Counted from the first letter of the stretch, positions 17,177 to 25,622 are shown. The stretch is 64,000 bases of DNA from Dysgonomonas sp. 521 (GCF_010501055.1 NZ_QVMO01000002.1:1-64000), one strand, 5' to 3'. Notes: generated by a model not told the origin, from the sequence alone. Numbers and translations: made by a program.

Positions 17177-17344
17177 TTATGGTTCAAAATTCAATACAAA
17201 AGATTTAGGTATAAGCATAAATAGCTCCGTTTCACTCAACCCTCTATTCTGTTCTCTCTGTATGGATGTAGTTATTACAATCCATAATGATATTATGCAA
17301 ATTGCATAGAAAATATATTCATTTATTTTTTTACCTTTTTTCAT
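17177..17344 (-). CDS. Small single-span membrane protein (55 residues)
   Basis: Frame MKKGKKINEYIFYAICIISLWIVIT... starts at an ATGA overlap with the portal stop (17341-17344) and ends at 17177. One clear transmembrane helix spans about residues 10-27, followed by a polar tail. The coupled start right after the portal gene supports a real gene. Role unknown; an accessory lysis or exclusion role is possible but not shown. Confidence 0.55.
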   Translation of the reverse strand: MKKGKKINEYIFYAICIISLWIVITTSIQREQNRGLSETELFMLIPKSFVLNFEP

Positions 17345-18831
17345 TCTTCATTTCCTCCTATCGGATAATTACTATACTCATTTTTCTTTGCTTCATCGGC
17401 TTCGATTGCATCAATTTCCGTTTCAATATCATCTTCTTCTACTAGTCCGGCAAGGATAATACCAGTCTTTCTTGATGCGATACCAGAACCCACCGCATCA
17501 GATGCATCTTTTATTTTTTCTGACACGGAATCAATCATATAAGGCACAATCTGTACATCTATATCTATTGTTTCGGCTGCATCAGCATACGCAGTATTAA
17601 CCGAACCGATAGCAGACACAAGGAAGTTATACCTACGTTGCAAATGTTCGCCTAAAGTTTCAGCGTGCATCTCTACGGCCATGTGAGCCCCCATAAATGC
17701 ATATTTGAAGCTCACCCCGGAGAAAGCATTACCTAAGCCTTGCAAGTTCTCGAAACTGATACGAGGCGTATTTGTAAGCGAATAGACTCTTTCTGTCAAC
17801 GTATCTATCTCCAACTTTGCAGCTTCAGGTGTTTGCTGCCAGGACAGATATTTAAGATCGCCACCGTTCTCGACTTTAACCATACCTCCCCGTGCTGCTT
17901 TTGGATTGTTGCCTGTCACTTCACCGATAGCGACCAATTTCGGGAAGAAATTATAATCAATACAATCACCATAGTTCGATAAAATAGTCTCAAGACGATT
18001 TCGGATAGGGCGTATTTTTGCACATAGCGATTCAGGTCGTGGACTGTATATTGTTGGATTTTTAGGAAAGTTATGTCTGAAAGGATGTTTATCCGCATCT
18101 TTCCAATCTGCACCATTTTGCACCCACAAATAAACATGCATATCATCTACGAATTGAAAATAATTAACGACAGTGCCGTCAGTCTGTTTTACCTTGTATT
18201 CGCGCCCCAACCCCTTGTAATCATTCACATCATCAAAAAACGGATAAAGCACATCTCCGCGAAAAGGAGACCAAATAGCACACTTAAATTTGCGGGTAGC
18301 ATTAGCCTTAACTCCAAAAGCTGATTTTACTTTATTCAGAATAAGTTTCCAGAAGCTTTTATCTTCAACTGTATACCAATACTCTGCAACTTCTGTTTCT
18401 GCCAACCAAGATCGGACAATGCGTTTATTGTGATACTTAATTTTATTTTTGCGATCGATAGTCTTAACCACTTTGAAAAGCTCTTTCTCTTTATCATCGT
18501 CAGTTTCACAGGTCAAGTTAGGCTCTGTACCGACAGTAAAGGCAGTATGAATATTGACTATATCCTGTTCGAGTGGTAACGGAATACGATTAACCGGTTC
18601 TTCTTTGGTTACAGCAATCTTTATAATCTTATTCGTTAATGGATCTCTTTCTTCCGGCTTGATAACTTTTATTTCATCAGGGCGTTTTTCCTTATCCATA
18701 ACATCATGAAGCATCGGATCCCAATCTTTACGGAGTTGATCTACATCAGGCAAAGGCGTTTTTCTAGCCTGCTTGATTAGCTTTATCTTTTCGGATATAT
18801 TTTCTTGAGCTAATATTTCTTGTAATGTCAT
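17341..18831 (-). CDS. Portal protein (SPP1-like family)
   Basis: A 496-residue protein between large terminase and minor head genes. Long helical segments flank a core with YWYTVEDKSFWKLI and a clip/stem region; the C-terminus is rich in Asp/Glu. Size and position fit a dodecameric portal that forms the DNA entry and connector ring. The region after residue 330 (QTPEAAKLEIDTLTERVYSLTNTPRIS) is the usual stem helix area of this family. Confidence 0.85.
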   Translation of the reverse strand: MTLQEILAQENISEKIKLIKQARKTPLPDVDQLRKDWDPMLHDVMDKEKRPDEIKVIKPEERDPLTNKIIKIAVTKEEPVNRIPLPLEQDIVNIHTAFTVGTEPNLTCETDDDKEKELFKVVKTIDRKNKIKYHNKRIVRSWLAETEVAEYWYTVEDKSFWKLILNKVKSAFGVKANATRKFKCAIWSPFRGDVLYPFFDDVNDYKGLGREYKVKQTDGTVVNYFQFVDDMHVYLWVQNGADWKDADKHPFRHNFPKNPTIYSPRPESLCAKIRPIRNRLETILSNYGDCIDYNFFPKLVAIGEVTGNNPKAARGGMVKVENGGDLKYLSWQQTPEAAKLEIDTLTERVYSLTNTPRISFENLQGLGNAFSGVSFKYAFMGAHMAVEMHAETLGEHLQRRYNFLVSAIGSVNTAYADAAETIDIDVQIVPYMIDSVSEKIKDASDAVGSGIASRKTGIILAGLVEEDDIETEIDAIEADEAKKNEYSNYPIGGNEE

Positions 18832-18842
18832 ACAACTTTATT

Positions 18843-20018
18843 TTAATGAAACACCCCCGATAAATCGAATGACTTCCTATTTCTACCTAATATTTCCGAA
18901 AGAACAACATACCTACTCGCATCTATCCCATGATTATATGCATCAATAGGTTCATTCAACCATCTCTCGTCTTTATCTTGAAGGTATGTGTAGTTCTTAA
19001 ACTCTTTAATCAGATTCACAGACCGTTTCGTTACCTTTATATTCAATTCGAGCATCTTGTTTATTCCTGCCATAATAGAACCTTTGAATTTTTCGACAGG
19101 ATAAATATTAATACCTGCATTTTTAACCTCCTGTATCAGGCGGGGATCTGCGCTTTCTGATATTACTTTTAGTCCACTATACGGCTTTAGTTCTTTAACA
19201 ATATCGGCAGATAGCATTTGTGTCCGATAAAATAATTCATCCAAATACAAAGTGTTATCCAATAGGGAAACATCAATTCCCGTTGACGGGTCATTGGTAT
19301 AACCAAAATCCAATCCTATCCACCTCTTCTTTACCCATTGCGGCACTTCGTCTACAATCTCAATATCCTTAAATATAAGCCCCTCAATTTGCGCTTGTAA
19401 TCCTAATCCATATATCTGCCAGAGAGATTTATTTTTATGCTGTAAGCTCTCTATTTCGTCTATGATAGTTTTCTCCAAAAAAGGATTGTCTTTATATGTA
19501 GAAATGAAATGAAATGTTTTTTCTTCTTTATTTAGGTCACATAGCCAATGGTCATCGCTAAAGGAAGGATTATAGTCAACAATGGCAAACTTTGTTGTAC
19601 GCATCTTGAGTTGTTGCCATTCTATGAAAAGAAGCTCGTTAGCCTCATTCACATATAAAATATCTCTTTTACGCCCTCTCAATTTTTGCTCTGAATCGGT
19701 TGAGAAAAATTCAATCCAAGATCCATTAGGGAGAGTGTAAATCATCTCCGTTTTATTCAAACACCCGGAGTCAAAAATCCCCATATTATATAATATCTCT
19801 TTGAAGTCGACAAATACAGATCCCTTTATAGCAGGGAGGGTTGCACGTACAATAGACAGACGTGTAAATGGATGTTTAAGGCAATAATTTATAAGCCAAA
19901 TCAGTATATTATACGTCTTGGAGCTTCGACTACTACCTTGAGCTGAAACAACATTGAATCCATCCTTTATAGCTTCGTCAACCTTACTGTATATCGGTGT
20001 TGTCTGAATCTTTGGCAT
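18843..20018 (-). CDS. terL: Terminase large subunit
   Basis: A 391-residue packaging motor. Walker A-like GSSRSSKT lies near residue 28-35, Walker B DILYVNEANE near 120, and the nuclease part shows GLDFGYTNDPS near 235 with further acidic sites SADP and YNHGIDASRY near the end. It hydrolyses ATP to drive DNA into the procapsid and cuts the concatemer. It overlaps the small subunit gene by 35 bases and the start at 20018 is supported by that coupling. Confidence 0.95.
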   Translation of the reverse strand: MPKIQTTPIYSKVDEAIKDGFNVVSAQGSSRSSKTYNILIWLINYCLKHPFTRLSIVRATLPAIKGSVFVDFKEILYNMGIFDSGCLNKTEMIYTLPNGSWIEFFSTDSEQKLRGRKRDILYVNEANELLFIEWQQLKMRTTKFAIVDYNPSFSDDHWLCDLNKEEKTFHFISTYKDNPFLEKTIIDEIESLQHKNKSLWQIYGLGLQAQIEGLIFKDIEIVDEVPQWVKKRWIGLDFGYTNDPSTGIDVSLLDNTLYLDELFYRTQMLSADIVKELKPYSGLKVISESADPRLIQEVKNAGINIYPVEKFKGSIMAGINKMLELNIKVTKRSVNLIKEFKNYTYLQDKDERWLNEPIDAYNHGIDASRYVVLSEILGRNRKSFDLSGVFH

Positions 20019-20511
20019 CTACTTTATCTCTACTGTCTATTACTTCAATGATTATAGGATCGGTCTTAAAATCTTTTCCATTTGTTGTTATATCTACCTT
20101 CTCTGTTTGTTTGTTCCATTGTTCAGGCTTCCTGTTTTTAAGCCAGAATATCATAGAAGTAGGGTCAGGGGGGAGTTCTTGGTCTAATTCTACAATTTCA
20201 ACCCTCTCTGTCTCGAACCTCTTACCTTCTTCTGTATATGTTACCTCTTTAACCTTGAAAGCTTGCTGCGTTTTTATTTTCATGCCAATCGCCCGTCGAT
20301 AAAGGGTACTTTCTACAATTACATCAAGCGGAGCACGTCCCTTTTTTAATGCTTCGGATAATTCGGTAATACGACCCTTTAATTCAGAGAAATAAGTTTC
20401 ATTATATCCGATATTGGCGGCAATCTGCTTGTCGTCTAACCCATCTCTCGCCCATCCTTCGATACGGAGAATGTTTTGTTTATCAGTAAAATCAAACTTA
20501 ACTTTTGCCAT
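19984..20511 (-). CDS. terS: Terminase small subunit
   Basis: A 175-residue protein just upstream of the large subunit. Its N-terminal helix-turn-helix (DDKQIAANIGYNETYFSELKGR, residues about 22-43) would recognise the packaging site. A middle helical oligomerisation part and a C-terminal NRKPEQWNKQTEKV segment complete the family pattern. First gene of the packaging and head operon. Confidence 0.85.
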   Translation of the reverse strand: MAKVKFDFTDKQNILRIEGWARDGLDDKQIAANIGYNETYFSELKGRITELSEALKKGRAPLDVIVESTLYRRAIGMKIKTQQAFKVKEVTYTEEGKRFETERVEIVELDQELPPDPTSMIFWLKNRKPEQWNKQTEKVDITTNGKDFKTDPIIIEVIDSRDKVDAKDSDNTDIQ

Positions 20512-20556
20512 TGCTCAACTCTCTATCATGTTTTCAAATAATTCACCTTTCACAAA

Positions 20557-21255
20557 CTACCCTATTCTTTCCACCATATTAGCAAATTCTTCTCCTTGGA
20601 TAAATTTGGAATCTTGAGTAAACCCAAATCTTTGAAGAAACGATTCTTTTGCTTTTGTGTTTTTAAACACTAAGGATACGTATGTCTCATGATTGTCTAC
20701 CATTTCATTTGATTGCTTACGAACTTCCGCCTTTACATTCTTAACATGATCTTTCATCTCTTCATATGGCTTAGATAACTCTTGAAAATCTGCAACGATA
20801 TCATTTTGCACATCGAACGATATATCAATACCGATGATACTTAAATCTTGTTCTGTTAATCCCGCATTTTTGTAGTCTATATCTGGAATAATAGACGCCA
20901 GTATATCGTAATCCCAACTACCCATTGCATTTGGGTTATTGAAAAATATATTCAACTCTTTCTCAGTTTTCTCATCAACCTCTATGAGCTCTACTTTTAT
21001 CTTGTAGTCGTTTTCGGGGAAGTTATTCAGTTCATCAAGAATACTTACTTTTTGGTGCCCGGAAACAAGTGTATTGCTTGTTGTCTTATTTACGACAAGC
21101 CCCCCGACGACACCATATTTCTTTAAGCTACCTTTTAATTGCTTTCTTGCCTCATTTGATATTTTGCGTGGATTATATCCTGCAAGTTGAATCTCGGAGC
21201 GATATAATTCAACTGTTTCAGACTTGAAGTATTTATTTAATTCGTCCTCTTTCAT
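20557..21255 (-). CDS. ParB/Srx-fold nuclease-like protein (IbrB-like)
   Basis: A 232-residue protein with a ParB-type N-terminal domain: IQLAGYNPRKIS, then GVVGGLVVNKTT and the signature LVSGHQK near residue 65, followed by acidic helical parts. The C-terminus is unrelated to chromosome partition proteins. Its start overlaps the PP-loop gene by 23 bases, so the two are made together. ParB-fold plus PP-loop pairs (IbrA/IbrB) occur on many phages; they have been linked to gene control in E. coli, but the reaction is not known. Confidence 0.75.
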   Translation of the reverse strand: MKEDELNKYFKSETVELYRSEIQLAGYNPRKISNEARKQLKGSLKKYGVVGGLVVNKTTSNTLVSGHQKVSILDELNNFPENDYKIKVELIEVDEKTEKELNIFFNNPNAMGSWDYDILASIIPDIDYKNAGLTEQDLSIIGIDISFDVQNDIVADFQELSKPYEEMKDHVKNVKAEVRKQSNEMVDNHETYVSLVFKNTKAKESFLQRFGFTQDSKFIQGEEFANMVERIG

Positions 21256-21946
21256 CGTTTTGGCTTCTTAGTGATTGTTGGTAATCGTATAGTATTTTTT
21301 CGCTTAACGGGAAAGCGGAAAGTATTTTCTGTAAATCTTGAGGATAATTATCTTTCAAAAAAAGATACACCTTTAGGTCAAACCATAGTCCGTTGCCTGC
21401 CTCTTTAGAATATTGTATCGGTTCAGGCAAGTTTCTTGATTTCAAATAAGCTAACACCTCTTTCTTTTTCCATAAAGACAATGGGTATACATTCTTTGTT
21501 TTATTATTTATAGCCTGTAGATCGTAATCATCCCCACGGAGCATAAGCCTTCTATTGAGACTATCTGCTTGCTTCATGCCATAGAAACACCATTCGATGC
21601 CAGTTTTGACACGAACACGTTCTACAATGTCTTTAAGCAACAATAATTTTATTTTAGGATCAGGCTTGCAGTATAAGCCTATTTTTAATACCCTTGACAT
21701 ATTCCAATGTGGGACTTCAATGAAAGAAACATTTGGGTATTTTACTTTTGAGTAGTTTATAAAGCGGTCAATATGGCTAAGCCCTTTTACGAAATACATA
21801 TAAACGCACATCACCTCTTTGAAATGTGGTGCAATCAAATCCAACATCGCTATTGAATCTTTACCACAAGAGTAAAAAAGTAAAATGCGGTCGGTCTTTT
21901 GACTAACCGCTTTTACAACTTGTTCTGTATGCGTTAGAACATTCAT
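21233..21946 (-). CDS. PP-loop ATPase, PAPS reductase-like (IbrA-like)
   Basis: A 237-residue protein with the PP-loop motif SCGKDS at about residues 26-31, a second conserved part KPDPKIKLLLLKDIV, and YPLSLWKKKEVLAYLK near 165-180, as in phosphoadenosine phosphosulfate reductase-type proteins. These enzymes activate a substrate by adenylation or reduce a sulfate. No CCxxC redox signature is seen. Overlap with both neighbours (ATGA start with the 31-residue gene, 23 bases with the ParB gene) shows a three-gene coupled unit beside the terminase. Confidence 0.8.
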   Translation of the reverse strand: MNVLTHTEQVVKAVSQKTDRILLFYSCGKDSIAMLDLIAPHFKEVMCVYMYFVKGLSHIDRFINYSKVKYPNVSFIEVPHWNMSRVLKIGLYCKPDPKIKLLLLKDIVERVRVKTGIEWCFYGMKQADSLNRRLMLRGDDYDLQAINNKTKNVYPLSLWKKKEVLAYLKSRNLPEPIQYSKEAGNGLWFDLKVYLFLKDNYPQDLQKILSAFPLSEKILYDYQQSLRSQNDERGRIK

Positions 21947-22038
21947 TTTGCGCCAAAGAGCTTATTGTAGTCTCTTTGTTGCTGCGTCCTACTTTGAATA
22001 CGCCCGTCAGCACCTCGTCTTGATCCAATTCTTGCCAT
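21943..22038 (-). CDS. Small basic protein (31 residues) coupled to PP-loop gene
   Basis: Frame MARIGSRRGADGRIQ... from 22038 to a TGA that overlaps the ATG of the PP-loop gene. Very arginine-rich. Its strict coupling suggests it is a translated partner or leader peptide of the pair. Confidence 0.45.
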   Translation of the reverse strand: MARIGSRRGADGRIQSRTQQQRDYNKLFGAK

Positions 22039-22042
22039 ATGT

Positions 22043-22435
22043 TTAACAATTAGTTTTATTTAATATTTTACCTAAAGAATATTCTATTTCTGAATAAATA
22101 TACTCTTTACCATCAAGTTCATATGTCAAATCTTTACCATCGTCATCAGTCAACATGTACACCATAGCGTCTTTCACTTCAATTAACATACTCCGCCTAT
22201 CGGTTTCATAACCATGATAGAATTGAATAGCATCATATTTCACAGGCACGACCTCGTAATCTACGTCATCGGGCACCAGATTTTCGCTTTTGTAAGTTTT
22301 GCCGTTAACATCTACACATATTGCGTATTTGCTGAAACTCGCATTTGGGCGAATTTCTCTAACTTCACTTTTCTGTTCGCCTGACAATATACTATCAAAC
22401 GTTTCTTTTCTTAAAACAAGTTGTAATACTTTCAT
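22043..22435 (-). CDS. ASCH-like domain protein
   Basis: A 130-residue protein whose start MKVLQLVLRKETFDSILSGEQKSEVREI matches ASCH/PUA-like domains: a short strand, then a helix ending in an xGxKxxExR-type loop. These domains bind RNA or modified nucleotides. I prefer ATG 22435 over 22468, because the family begins at this strand. It is the last gene of the antirepressor region in the leftward direction. Confidence 0.6.
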   Translation of the reverse strand: MKVLQLVLRKETFDSILSGEQKSEVREIRPNASFSKYAICVDVNGKTYKSENLVPDDVDYEVVPVKYDAIQFYHGYETDRRSMLIEVKDAMVYMLTDDDGKDLTYELDGKEYIYSEIEYSLGKILNKTNC

Positions 22436-22534
22436 TTTTAATGCAATCTTATTTGTTAAAGTTACCACTAATAAACACTATCTCTTAAAAATACGAATTA
22501 TTGAGGCAAACCGTTTGCAAAGTGTTCGTAAAAT

Positions 22535-22564
22535 AAAGACACCCATAAAAAAATGAGTGTCTTT
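22535..22564 (-). terminator. Rho-independent terminator
   Basis: AAAGACACCCAT and ATGAGTGTCTTT (one mismatch) form a stem around a short A-rich loop; the minus-strand side ends in TTTATTTT. It terminates the Rha/KilAC gene ahead of the ASCH-like gene. Confidence 0.8.
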
Positions 22565-22578
22565 TGAGTGACAAAACG

Positions 22579-23295
22579 CTATACTTCTATAGCTAGAAAC
22601 TTGTTAATAAAATATATTTGACCTTTGCCAGTTACTTTTGTCGTTTTGTTGATTGTTGTATGATCTGAATGGGTAACAACGGTTTCTTTGATTTCGAACA
22701 GACCTAAATCCATAGCTCTTTGAGTGGGCGCGTTATAGTCTGTGCCTTTGCGACTGATAAGGTAATTGTTTTGCCTTAACCATTCGAAAAGACGGTTTTG
22801 ACCGATTTCGACACCATTCTGTTTTAATATTTTAGCAAGCTCACCTATAAGGATAGATGTTTTTGCAGCACTTACAGCATTTGTAAATAATACTTTCGGG
22901 GCATTCTCTTTGGCTTCTATTTTCAGCCGTTCGTTTTCTTCTGCTTTATCGGCTAACTCTCGCAAAGCTTCTGAATAACTTTGTGGCAAAGCAATCTTTT
23001 GAGCTTTTAGTTCCAATTCTTCCCAACGGAGGATAAGTTTCGCTCTCGCTTCATCATTGAATTTTGTTGCGACATAGAGGCTTTCTGTTTTTGAAAGTTC
23101 GTACATAGGTAATTTTCTGCCTGTTGAATCTTTATAATCACTGACGTTAAATTTGACGCCAGTAATTCTAGCCCAGGCATCTTCCATGTTCCTGATCGCC
23201 TTTAACACATTATCATGTGTTTTACCTGTAATCTCTGCAATTTCTCTACTAGAGATTGTTTTCTGATTAAATTTTTCTAATTTTGTTGCTGTCAT
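22579..23295 (-). CDS. Rha-type regulator with KilAC domain (antirepressor)
   Basis: A 238-residue two-domain protein. Residues 10-95 match the phage regulatory protein Rha (ISSREIAEITGKTHDNVLKAIRNM, ELSKTESLYVATKFND). Residues 130-235 match the KilAC/ANT domain (LIGELAKILKQNGVEIGQNRLFEWLRQ, KGTDYNAPTQRAMDLG). Such proteins promote lytic growth by countering a repressor. It stands alone between a 346-bp leader region and a terminator, so it is separately regulated. Confidence 0.9.
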   Translation of the reverse strand: MTATKLEKFNQKTISSREIAEITGKTHDNVLKAIRNMEDAWARITGVKFNVSDYKDSTGRKLPMYELSKTESLYVATKFNDEARAKLILRWEELELKAQKIALPQSYSEALRELADKAEENERLKIEAKENAPKVLFTNAVSAAKTSILIGELAKILKQNGVEIGQNRLFEWLRQNNYLISRKGTDYNAPTQRAMDLGLFEIKETVVTHSDHTTINKTTKVTGKGQIYFINKFLAIEV

Positions 23296-23641
23296 AAGAT
23301 TTGATTATTTAATGTTTATGATAACAAAGAGGTTATCGCACCGGCCAAAGTTTGATTGACCTCTTTGTTTTTATTACTACTCTCTTTCATTTTCATATAT
23401 CATTTTATTAAAAGAAAAGTCATCAATCAAAAAGTTGCATGTTGTGGCAGTCTGCAACTAATCAATTAATGACTTCTTATATTTTTATCAACGACTGCCA
23501 CGAAGTTGAATTATTTTGCAATATTAAGAATAAAATTTATCAAAAACAAACTTAATTGTCTGATTATTAATGTATTGTATTGTTGTAACGCTACAATATA
23601 TACGGTGTAACTGATTGATTTTTATGGGGTGGCTTTAAGCA
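23296..23641 (-). promoter_or_regulatory. 346-bp intergenic leader of the antirepressor with several inverted repeats
   Basis: No open frame of note. ACAAAGAGGT (23334-23343) can pair with ACCTCTTTGT (23359-23368), a possible attenuator in the 5' leader of the antirepressor. Further right, AGTTGCA/TGCAACT and GTGGCAGTC/GACTGCCAC form two interlocking inverted repeats (about 23430-23515), and TTGTA/TACAA follows near 23580. These could be operator sites. Nothing else recognised. Confidence 0.4.
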
Positions 23642-23893
23642 TTATAAATAAGTCTCTGAAACATCCTCTCTGACAAGTTCGCTTATTGCCGAACTAATAT
23701 CACAGATAGTTGATGTGCAATCTGATTCAGCATCGGTTACCGAGTTTCTGTACCCTACTAATTCGCAACCCTCTTTATAATCTGGCACATTTGCTAATAT
23801 GATTTCTTTCGCAGCATTCAAAAGTTTTAAGGCTTCTGTAAAAGCGTCTATTCTTTTTTGGTATCTTGAACCTTTGATTTCTATTGTTGCCAT
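23642..23893 (-). CDS. Small protein, unknown
   Basis: An 83-residue protein with a basic N-terminal helix and an acidic, serine/cysteine-rich C-terminal half (TDAESDCTSTICDISS). Part of a three-gene leftward unit that begins at 24436. No family recognised. Confidence 0.5.
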   Translation of the reverse strand: MATIEIKGSRYQKRIDAFTEALKLLNAAKEIILANVPDYKEGCELVGYRNSVTDAESDCTSTICDISSAISELVREDVSETYL

Positions 23894-23904
23894 GATGGTA
23901 GGTA

Positions 23905-24156
23905 TTAAAATATTTCTTCTATTCTATTTCTCACCTTTTTGTAATAACCTTTTTCGAGCATACTGACTTCCGTGTGGCAATTTATATCTGTTAGCCGGTA
24001 TTCTATCAGAGCGCATTTGTAGGGGTCGATATCTCTTGCTTTTTCATGTTCGCTTACAAGCTTCATGATGCCATCATAATCTATACCCCAACGGTTCTTT
24101 GCATTTAAGGCTCTCATTTTGTCCATATCGGACTCTTTTAATTTAATTGTACTCAT
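23905..24156 (-). CDS. Small protein, unknown
   Basis: An 83-residue charged protein; an N-terminal KESDMDKMRALNAKNRWG stretch precedes helices and one short strand. Same leftward unit as its neighbours; function unknown. Confidence 0.5.
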   Translation of the reverse strand: MSTIKLKESDMDKMRALNAKNRWGIDYDGIMKLVSEHEKARDIDPYKCALIEYRLTDINCHTEVSMLEKGYYKKVRNRIEEIF

Positions 24157-24208
24157 AATCGTTGATATTTATATTATTTATATTTATTCTCTGTTTTTGG
24201 GGGGTAAA

Positions 24209-24436
24209 TTAATCACCTGAATATGCACCATTAGCATAATAACTGTCTATCTGGTATTGGCTCATTACTGTAGGGCTTGATACTCTCTGAGGCTTTAATA
24301 CTTCGATAACCATATAGAACTTATCCCTGCGAGCTTTAGACCACGCCAGTGTCAAAGCCTGTGACATTGTGAAGCCTTCATGTTTTCTCAGGTGGTGAGC
24401 AAGGCGCATGATTTTGGATTTGTTGTAACGTATCAT
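24209..24436 (-). CDS. Small protein sharing the helical motif of WYL_2 proteins
   Basis: A 75-residue basic protein, start taken at ATG 24436 (MIRYNKSKIMRL). The segment LRKHEGFTMSQALTLAWSKAR repeats the helical N-terminal motif of the 13566-13889 protein, but the SH3-like barrel is absent. Divergent from the XRE regulator at 24593, with three operator-like sites in between. Confidence 0.55.
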   Translation of the reverse strand: MIRYNKSKIMRLAHHLRKHEGFTMSQALTLAWSKARRDKFYMVIEVLKPQRVSSPTVMSQYQIDSYYANGAYSGD

Positions 24437-24471
24437 AATTGTAGCGTTTAAATTACTTTCTTGATTCAAAA

Positions 24472-24586
24472 GTAATATATAAATTACACAGAACAATAGG
24501 TAATAGAAACTTTAACATTACTTTAATATTTACATAGTAGTTTATATATTACAATTGCTTATTTTTGCATGTAACTTATAAATTAC
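24472..24586 (+). promoter_or_regulatory. Three operator-like sites and promoter between divergent genes
   Basis: GTAATATATAAATTAC (24472-24487), GTTTATATATTAC (24540-24552) and GTAACTTATAAATTAC (24571-24586) are related near-palindromes. TATTTTTG at 24560-24567 fits the TAnnTTTG -7 box for the plus-strand gene. The pattern suggests autoregulation by the XRE protein at 24593. Confidence 0.6.
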
Positions 24587-24592
24587 TATAAT

Positions 24593-24874
24593 ATGTCATT
24601 GAGAATAAAAGAGGTTTTAAAAGAGAAAGGATATACTATACAATCATTATCAGAAGTGATGGGAGTAAATAGAGTGTCTCTTACGAATAGTATTAATGGT
24701 AATCCAACTGTTGAAACTTTAGAGAAAATAGCATCAACAATAGGAGTAGATATTTCAGAACTATTTATTAGTGATGGGATAATGGGTATAATAAGGGCGA
24801 AAGGAATTACTTACGAAATAAATTCCATTGAGGATTTGAAAAAAATTTTGGCTGAAATAGAAAGTGTTAAATAA
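24593..24874 (+). CDS. XRE-family regulator
   Basis: A 93-residue protein with an N-terminal helix-turn-helix (YTIQSLSEVMGVNRVSLTNS) and NPTVETLEKIASTIGVDISELF, the usual third and fourth helices, then a short beta-rich tail. It begins 6 nt after the last operator-like site. It heads a plus-strand cassette with the lipoprotein gene at 24911. Confidence 0.85.
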   Translation: MSLRIKEVLKEKGYTIQSLSEVMGVNRVSLTNSINGNPTVETLEKIASTIGVDISELFISDGIMGIIRAKGITYEINSIEDLKKILAEIESVK

Positions 24875-24910
24875 TTTTATAGCTTTGTATCATAATCTAA
24901 AATTTATGAT

Positions 24911-25495
24911 ATGAAGAAATTATTATTAGTTCTGCCTTTAATATCTTTTTTCATCAGTGGATGTTCTACTTCCAATAAGAATCAATCAGATGTACTAACA
25001 CATAAAGCCGATTCACTTCATAATGTAATTCAGGAGATAACAAAAAACGAGGACAACTACATAGAAATCCCATTTTCTAAACTTATCTCATTATTCAATT
25101 CTGATTCATTGCATTTTGATAAATCTATAAAAGATATTGGCTTTAATCGAAACGAAAATTCTATACTATATTTCAAAGATGGGTTTAGAGTTGACACTAA
25201 GGGTATAGGGATAGGTCATTTCATGTTTCATAATATACCTATGATTTTTAGAACGTACGATGTAGATTGGCTTACATATACCTTCCCTATCAATCGTCTT
25301 TCATATTATAAAACTTCAATTTTAGAGAAAGGCGAATTCACAAAATTATATGAACAAGAAGTCGTTTTTATAGATAAATACAATATTAATTTTGTTCGTG
25401 AAGTTTATGTTGACCGCATAAGCAAATTAGAGTATGAAGTTTCATATTATAAAGATTATGGTAAAATAAGGATATCAACAAGAAATTATTGGTAA
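24911..25495 (+). CDS. Lipoprotein (putative lysogenic conversion gene)
   Basis: A 194-residue protein with a lipoprotein signal: basic start MKKLLLVLPL, hydrophobic core, and lipobox ISGC with the acylated Cys at about 19. The mature part is acidic and beta-rich without recognised domain. It is on the opposite strand to the early genes and sits behind a self-regulated XRE gene, the layout of a moron. A role at the lysogen surface, such as blocking superinfection, is an inference. Confidence 0.7.
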   Translation: MKKLLLVLPLISFFISGCSTSNKNQSDVLTHKADSLHNVIQEITKNEDNYIEIPFSKLISLFNSDSLHFDKSIKDIGFNRNENSILYFKDGFRVDTKGIGIGHFMFHNIPMIFRTYDVDWLTYTFPINRLSYYKTSILEKGEFTKLYEQEVVFIDKYNINFVREVYVDRISKLEYEVSYYKDYGKIRISTRNYW

Positions 25496-25509
25496 CTCTT
25501 AATCTTTAT

Positions 25510-25611
25510 GTTGTGATAATCTTTCAAATAAAGAGGATATACACCCAGCGCAGGGATTTTCCGGAGTAATCAAAAGTTGTGATAATCTTTCAAATAAAGA
25601 GGATATACACC
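25510..25611 (-). CRISPR. Mini-array candidate: two exact 36-bp repeats with one 30-bp spacer
   Basis: 25510-25545 and 25576-25611 are identical over 36 bp and differ at the very next base on both sides; the interval is exactly 30 bp. Read on the minus strand, each repeat starts GGTGTATATCC and ends ATCACAAC, with an inner CTTT...AAAG stem. The 36/30 geometry, the ACAAC end and general look resemble type VI-B (Cas13b) repeats as I remember them; the plus-strand start GTTGTGAT..CTTTCAAAT also recalls Bacteroidetes type II-C repeats. There is no cas gene in the window. The right repeat also pairs with its flank (AGAGGATAT/ATATCCTCT), so part of it may act as the terminator of the 25623 gene. 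Confidence 0.55.
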
Positions 25612-25622
25612 ATATCCTCTAT

